DNA of 64,000 nt from Istiophorus platypterus (lineage: Eukaryota; Chordata; Actinopteri; Istiophoriformes; Istiophoridae). Below the pieces are notes generated by a model. The model ran no database searches. It worked only from the letters and a program-made list of their open reading frames with translations, and was not told the DNA's origin. Below are positions 58,901-64,000 of this stretch, in pieces (the first letter of the stretch is position 1; each line of letters starts with the position of its first letter). The stretch is from positions 29,270,527 to 29,334,526 of the forward strand of contig CM029121.1 of assembly GCA_016859345.1 (NCBI GenBank). The letters run 5' to 3'. A program made the translations under genes and the position numbers.

Positions 58901-61472
58901 GTCGGAGGAAACCTGCAGACTTCAGAGTGGAGGAAGTATGATATGGACTCAGGGGGGAATCAGCTGATAACCCCTTTATGCCCTGAGACAGGTGAGTTCA
59001 GGGAGTATTTTGATTCCTGAAATTTATAAAGTAAAATTCTTGATCTGAACTTTAACTTAACTTAACATCAGGGTGAGGTCAGAAGTGCTCAAACAACTGC
59101 AGGTCAGGATGTTGTAGATTGTTAATCTCTAATGGATATTTATGTTCTTATGTTCATGGTGGAAAATAAATATGTACATTTACTCAAGATTATAATGTAC
59201 TTTACTTGAATATTTCCATTTTCTGCTAGTTTATACTTTAACTCACCACATTTCAGAGAGAAATGTACTTTTTGCTGCTCTAAATTTACCTGACAGCTGC
59301 AGTTACTTTACAGTTCCAGTTATTGAACAAAAAAATCGTCAACTGATGAGTAATGATGTAATATTACAGGTTAAGATACCCAGAAGTACATAAAGTAATT
59401 AATGAGCTCCACCGCTACCAGATCCAACATTAAAGAGATAAACACATTAATAGACCAATAATTATAATCCAAAAAGAAAATACATTTCTACATAGTGGTC
59501 TTAGTACTTTTACTGAAGCAAAGCATCTTAGAATTTGAGTTAACACCGGATTGTCAGATAATCATGTCAGTGATAAAGTTGTTCAAAATCCTATATTTAT
59601 ATTATGTTATGTTAAGTGAGTGACGTAATCTATTGATTTTTTTCAAGCATCTCCTATCGACATTCCCGTCAGCCTCAGCTGAACTTGTGCTTTCTACTAT
59701 TAACTAATGTTAACGATACTAGCATGATGAACTATACTACTGGTCTCCGTGAGTGAGTTCAGTACAGACAGAGGATGACTCTCCTGATACTGACTTTCCT
59801 CACATTGTTGCTGGTGTCTGTTGCTCACTCAGTCAGGCAGGAAAAACGTCAGCGGTTCTTCCTGTCAGAGTCTCGATCGGGAGGCAACATTTAACGGGGG
59901 CAGAGTGAGCTCAGCCGTCCACTCAAATTCAATAGATACCAATACATCAAACCAAACTCTGTTATTTTTATGGATAAGTTGAATTGATAATTTGTGCTTT
60001 CAAATGATTTTGTTCTCCAGATTTTTTTGTGTCAAGATAAGGATTTTTCAACAATTTATGTCTTCAGTAGGGACCAATGGACTTGGAGCTCAGAACACTT
60101 CTCAGAAAATTTCATTTCACGTGACCATAGATTTACACACCAACTAGTGTAATTTTTAAAGGTTCTCATAGACACTTCTCTCAAGTTCTTTTCTCCCTCT
60201 TTTTCAGACACATCCGCCCTCTCCACCATCTTTTATTCATCCACTCATAAGCCCCTGGGACTCAGCAGCTCTGTGTACACCATCAGAAGTCCTGCAATTA
60301 CTGTGATTAATGAACAATTGTCAAATACAGTAAAAACCCACAGAATCTCCAGACAGGTCACGGCCTCACAGGTCCACAGTTCAATAACTAACAGAGCTTC
60401 AACGTACGTGGATGACGTCACCAACCCTCGGACCAGGAGGTCGGTAACAGCAGATTTAAATCCTGATGTTTCAATGTCAGTCACAGAACTCTCGGTTATA
60501 AATAGTAGCCACATTGTCTCACCCAGTCCAGCTGTGTTCACCACTGACCAATCCACAGACTCATCAGAGACTTCGTCAGTTAGAAACATCACTGAGCTTG
60601 GAATTGAAGCCAAGACATCATCAGCACACCCACAAGCTTCCACCATGTCCTCCTCATCGATTGGAAATGAGCCGGAGTCGACTGAGACCACCGCTGTGAC
60701 TCTAGTTTCCTCCACCAGGGGCAAAATGGATTTTACATTCCCCTCTGAGGACACGACTGATGCTGCATCCACAGCTACCGTTGTTTCTTCTGCTGTTTCT
60801 TACCCTGAGTCAGCCCGACACAAGACTTCTGCAACACATTCAACCACTGAGGAGAAAACCAACACTTCACCTGTGGCCAGCACAACTACACCTCCATCCA
60901 ACAGTGCTCATCTGTCTTTATCAGTAAAGCCAATGTCTCTCACAGAGACAGAGCCCCCACCCTCGCCTCTAGGCCATCCCACCACTGCCCAAACTTCACC
61001 TTCACTTACCTTGATGCTGCAGACAGTCTCCACAGCTCATCCAGAGACCTCAGCAAGCACTACAACTGAAACCATTCCGCTGATTTCTCCAACAGCCATG
61101 ATGATGTCTACAGAAAGACTCACCACCTCTCTACCAACTGTCCAAGCCAAGAGTCCAACAAATGCACCTACAACCATGACCAAAGCTACTACCATACCAT
61201 TAACCACACCTGCTACCACAACTACATCCACCACAACCTCTACAACCACAAAAACTGAAACACCAACAACTACATGGACTACAACACCCCTCATTACCAC
61301 CAAAATCATGACAACTACTAGCCAAACCATACCAGCCACCACTCCAACCACCACCAGAGCCAGGACAACCACTCCCTCAGCTACAACACCTATAACACCT
61401 ACAACAACCACGAGTCCTCCGCTGAAAACAACTACACTTCACTCCACAACTTCAGATTTAACCACGACACTT
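55961..61472 (+). CDS. Secreted or surface protein with mannose-receptor-type Cys-rich domain and mucin stalk
   Basis: Three exons join in frame: 55961-56012, 58590-58991 and 60208-61472 (phases 1, 1, 0). Exon 1 encodes a signal peptide (MDAQILVLFLLLRFSCVC). Exon 2 encodes one β-trefoil cysteine-rich domain (residues about 19-151) with six cysteines, a CLW motif and SEWRKYD...LCPE end. It matches the N-terminal CysR/ricin-B domain of the mannose receptor family (MRC1, LY75, PLA2R). Exon 3 encodes about 420 residues rich in Ser/Thr with sparse Pro and few hydrophobics, ending in Thr-rich repeats (TTT.TTT), a heavily O-glycosylated stalk. No fibronectin-II or C-type lectin domain is seen. The 3' end is uncertain. 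Reading past the exon-3 donor gives about 19 more residues to a stop at 61529. Other possibilities are an exon at 61598-61701 or one at 62672-62720. No clear TM segment was found. I do not recognise a named gene. Confidence 0.6.
58590..58991 (+). CDS. Exon 2 of the mucin-like gene: CysR (ricin-B-type) domain
   Basis: A 402-bp exon from CTCCTCAG to ACAG|GTGAGT encoding a complete single domain. In order: LCLITQSQVIILGRCD, HQWAWTGGDRLIHTQSSECL, LSNCSSAPAWSCYG, LKVVVGGNLQTSEWRKYD and LITPLCPETG. The six Cys can form the three disulfides usual in this fold. In the mannose receptor this domain binds sulfated sugars; whether this copy does so is not shown by the sequence. Confidence 0.75.
59155..59420 (+). 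repeat. Dispersed fish repeat (TACATTTACTCAAG type) in the mucin-like gene's intron 2
   Basis: Carries TACATTTACTCAAG, TTGAATATTTCCATTTTCTG, CACCACATTTCAGAGAGAAA and TACCTGACAGCTGCAGTTAC-like blocks in the same order as the 10.0-kb copy, and extends further 3'. Confidence 0.7.
60208..61472 (+). CDS. Exon 3 of the mucin-like gene: Ser/Thr-rich mucin domain
   Basis: A 1.26-kb exon with no cysteines in most of its length. Its first two thirds mix Ser, Thr, Pro and Glu without strict repeats. The last 130 residues are Thr-dominated, with units like TTTSTTT and TTTPT. The donor at 61473 (CTT|GTAAGT) is canonical. The long minus-strand open frames opposite (60245-60772, 61037-61411) are shadows of Thr/Ser codons. 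Confidence 0.7.
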
Positions 61473-61529
61473 GTAAGTACTGCTGTGTCTTTACATGTGT
61501 TTTGTTTGCGATTATTGTTTTATTATTAA

Positions 61530-63300
61530 AAGCAGTTTTAATCAATTTTGCTTTACCAATGTATGAAATGACTGCGAAAACAATGTTTAATGTTTAGGAG
61601 TCTCTGAACCAGAGCCAGAGAGACTCAGTCAGAGACCAGCTGGTGAATGTAGTAGGGCATCTCTGGTGGAGACAAAAACCAGAGCTAAAAGAGAGGGAGT
61701 AGGTGGACTCAGAGACAGATGAAAGTTTATGCTGCTCTGTAACTGCTAGATGTTGAAATACAGTTGGTCATTGTTGGCTAGCATGTTACCTGGGATCCAA
61801 AATAAATCAGTCAGCGATGATTTTCCATGAGAAGGTAGAGTCTCAATAAGTAATTTCACTTTTCTAATGAATGTGGTAAACTGAGGGTTAACTGTTCCAT
61901 TAAGGCTTGAGGAGAAGTATGTTTTGGGACATGTTTGTCTGATCAACATCGTGGTTATAAACTCGCTGCCTGCAGTCAGATCATGATTTTATGACCTCTG
62001 TAAATACTAAAACTAGCAGTGGGTTGTGAAGAGGAACCAACCAAGCATCAATGCAGAAATTCTAGGTGACATAGTAGACACTATGCAAACCCAACCAAAC
62101 AGTTCAGACAGATGCATACACAGCAAGAAGAGAATCCAAACTCATCTTTATATGTGATGGTGCAGCAGATTCACTGGACGGACAAAAGGAAATTCTCAGA
62201 AACCTGGATCAGGAGTGTACATCTAGTGTATCCTGGTTTCTGCTGGAGTCATCCAGCTAACAACATTCAAACCAGGAGATTCACTGATTTTACAGTACAA
62301 GAAAATGTCAAAGCTTTTCCTATCAGCAGATACAAACCTTTTACAAGCCTCCAAAGAACTGCATAATGTTGATTGCACTTTTTACTAATTTGTATTGTTG
62401 CTGTTAAACCACACAAACACTGCAGGCCTGTACCAGCCACCGTGTCTCTGTCATGTTTGGCTTCCCAAGACCAGTATGAGGTGTTTACATGTGCAGCACA
62501 TAACCAGGAACCTCCAAAAAAACAATTGGATGCAGCAGGAAAACAGGCCCATAGCATTTAAGTGTAAATTAAGACATAAAATCTATGTGTCCTCATTTAA
62601 TTCAACTGTCAGGCATCTTTGGCATCTTTTCTGGTTCAACATTCATCTCTCTGTCTCTATTGTTCACCCAGCCTCAGTCAAGGCTGTGGTCAGAAGTTAC
62701 ACCTGTAACGCCTCTGCTGCCAGGTGGGAAGTTAAACCAGGTCAGAAAGAGTCAGAAAAACAAGATTTTTGGGAGATGCTGATTTGAACATAATATCCCT
62801 TCTTATGACTTCATATTCAAATTCACATTTCATCCCCACACATTTTAATGCTGATAGCTGAACAGCTGTATGTGCACTCTGATCACAAGCGTACCTGTAT
62901 ATTGCGGAGTCTTGTGGTGCTGCATGTAATTTTTAGACATTTTTTACTCAACATACTGTTACGTTTTTAATGTTCAGGCCTGATAATGGGATCAGTGTGA
63001 AGGTGGTCCATCAGCTGGGTTTGTGTTAGTGTCCACGACAAAGGCCATGAACATGAACCCAGTCATGAACTACATTAACTGCAATGATAAGCCACTTACA
63101 TGTGACTCCGAGAGTCTGAGGAATCAGGTCCAACATGTTGGATAAAGTTCAGCTCACATTCTCTCACTGAATGATCTACACATGAAGATAAAATGTAAAT
63201 CAAAGTTGAACGAATAAGCGGTTTCTCTGACGGGATCCTTTGCTCCATTATGTGAAGTCGTCTATAATTAGACCATGTTTCTGGCGCTGGATTTGAGGCT
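61530..63300. other. Region 3' of the mucin-like gene; terminal exons unresolved
   Basis: Possible signals only. There is an AATAAA at about 61800. One open stretch after TTTAG (61598-61701) would join in frame to exon 3. Another, after TTCACCCAG (62672-62720), ends at a GTGGGA donor. Neither has recognisable domain content. Nothing else coding is evident. Confidence 0.35.
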
Positions 63301-63379
63301 GCTTCCTGATTGGATAACTCTTATTCAGCCATAACAATGGTTGATCCTGCTCTGACTGATGGAGCTCAGCTTGATGCTA

Positions 63380-63886
63380 AAGGTCGTCAGAGAAAGTCCG
63401 AGGCGGGCAGGAAGGAAAGTGGGGTGGGGTGTCGGTCTGCAGAGGGCCTGCCTGCTTCTGTTCGTAGCCGAGTGAAAGTTTAAAGATCGATGGATCCCTC
63501 GGAGAGAAACGAGCCCGGAGAGTTTGATGAATGTGGCATCTACGTGTGAGGAGGAATCGACCACACGTCCCCGGTCGGAGGGTGGACGCGAGGAAAAGAA
63601 GATTGTGGAGTGGACACAACACCGCCTGCTCTCGGTTGGATTAGACCCCACCAGCTGCAGTGATGCTGCAGTTCGTGAGGATGAGGATGTAGCTGTGGAC
63701 AGAGTCTGGACTGGTGCGCTTTGGAGACACGTTTACGCACGATGTACCAAACTGTAGCGCGCGCGGATAATTATTGAAAGGCTGACACATTTTCTACCTT
63801 CACGTCCTCGTTATGTCAGTTCATCCGGGAATATGTCTCGTTTCCTTCTTACTAATTGAGCGGACGCATTTAAATCAGCGGCCGCG
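63380..63886 (+). promoter_or_regulatory. CpG-rich promoter / 5' UTR of the next gene
   Basis: CpG density rises sharply from about 63,380 to the window end, with GCGCGCGCGG (63758-63767) and a NotI site, GCGGCCGC, just before the start codon. This pattern marks a promoter island. Confidence 0.5.
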
Positions 63887-63943
63887 ATGCTCGGTTGCGC
63901 CACGCAATGTTTCCTATTTGGTTTATTTTGGAGCGTGAATGAG
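63887..63943 (+). CDS. First coding exon of an unassigned secreted or membrane protein gene (partial)
   Basis: The ATG at 63887 encodes MLGCATQCFLFGLFWSVNE and ends at a consensus donor GAG|GTGAGT (63944). The hydrophobic FLFGLFW core suggests a signal peptide. The gene continues beyond the window. In human the order outward from LGR5 is TSPAN8, PTPRR, PTPRB, all oriented as this gene would be. A receptor-type phosphatase start with a signal-peptide exon is therefore plausible, but 19 residues cannot decide it. Confidence 0.4.
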
Positions 63944-64000
63944 GTGAGTTACCGGGTCTGTGCCTTGTTTTCAACCTGTTTCAGAGTCTGTTGCGGCGGC

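Noticed and set aside
60245..60772. 175-residue minus-strand open frame
   Set aside because: Shadow of the Ser/Thr-rich mucin exon; composition has no independent support and no splice context.
1..64000. tRNA, rRNA or small RNA genes
   Set aside because: I looked for tRNA A/B-box patterns and recognisable snRNA/snoRNA features and saw none I could support by eye.

Overview
This is a vertebrate, almost certainly teleost fish, nuclear window. It has many short introns with GT-AG borders, phase-consistent exons, CA/TG and ATT microsatellites, dispersed fish-type repeats and a 5'-truncated LINE, and no operon-like gene packing. Everything below comes from reading exons, splice borders and phases by eye; no search was run.

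Region 1 (about 1.0-29.2 kb, + strand): a complete zfc3h1, encoding the zinc-finger C3H1 protein of the nuclear poly(A) exosome targeting (PAXT) connection. I can place 35 exons. Phases agree across every junction except the one carrying the C3H zinc finger. That exon lies in an imperfect ~562-bp tandem duplication, and both copies have in-frame stops, so it is either an assembly artefact or a real lesion. The upstream region looks like a TATA-less housekeeping promoter with ETS-like and YY1-like sites.

Region 2 (31.7-44.8 kb, - strand, convergent with zfc3h1): an LGR-family receptor, assigned to lgr5 from its leucine-rich repeats and its position next to zfc3h1. In human these two genes are also neighbours and convergent. 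Exons 1-10 (signal peptide, LRR N-cap and the first LRRs) are clean and keep the family's phase-2 exon structure. The later LRR exons cannot be read as intact exons. The seven-transmembrane exon is split between two frames and lacks the start of TM3. The gene looks 3'-decayed, or the sequence is faulty there.

Region 3 (44.8-55.9 kb): an intergenic stretch rich in repeats, including a ~950-bp minisatellite with a ~22-bp unit, an (ATT)n/(AAT)n inverted microsatellite and copies of common fish dispersed repeats.

Region 4 (56.0-62 kb, + strand): an unassigned gene predicted to encode a signal peptide, one mannose-receptor-type cysteine-rich (ricin-B-like) domain and a long Ser/Thr mucin stalk. 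It sits where human synteny would place TSPAN8.

Region 5 (63.3-64.0 kb, + strand): a CpG-rich first exon of another gene that runs off the window. It encodes a signal-peptide-like start followed by a consensus donor. Its order and orientation would fit the PTPRR/PTPRB side of the human locus, but the sequence is too short to assign.

The best candidates for something undescribed are the lectin-like/mucin gene and the half-intact lgr5. The main quality concern is the duplicated zinc-finger exon, together with many long G or C homopolymers.
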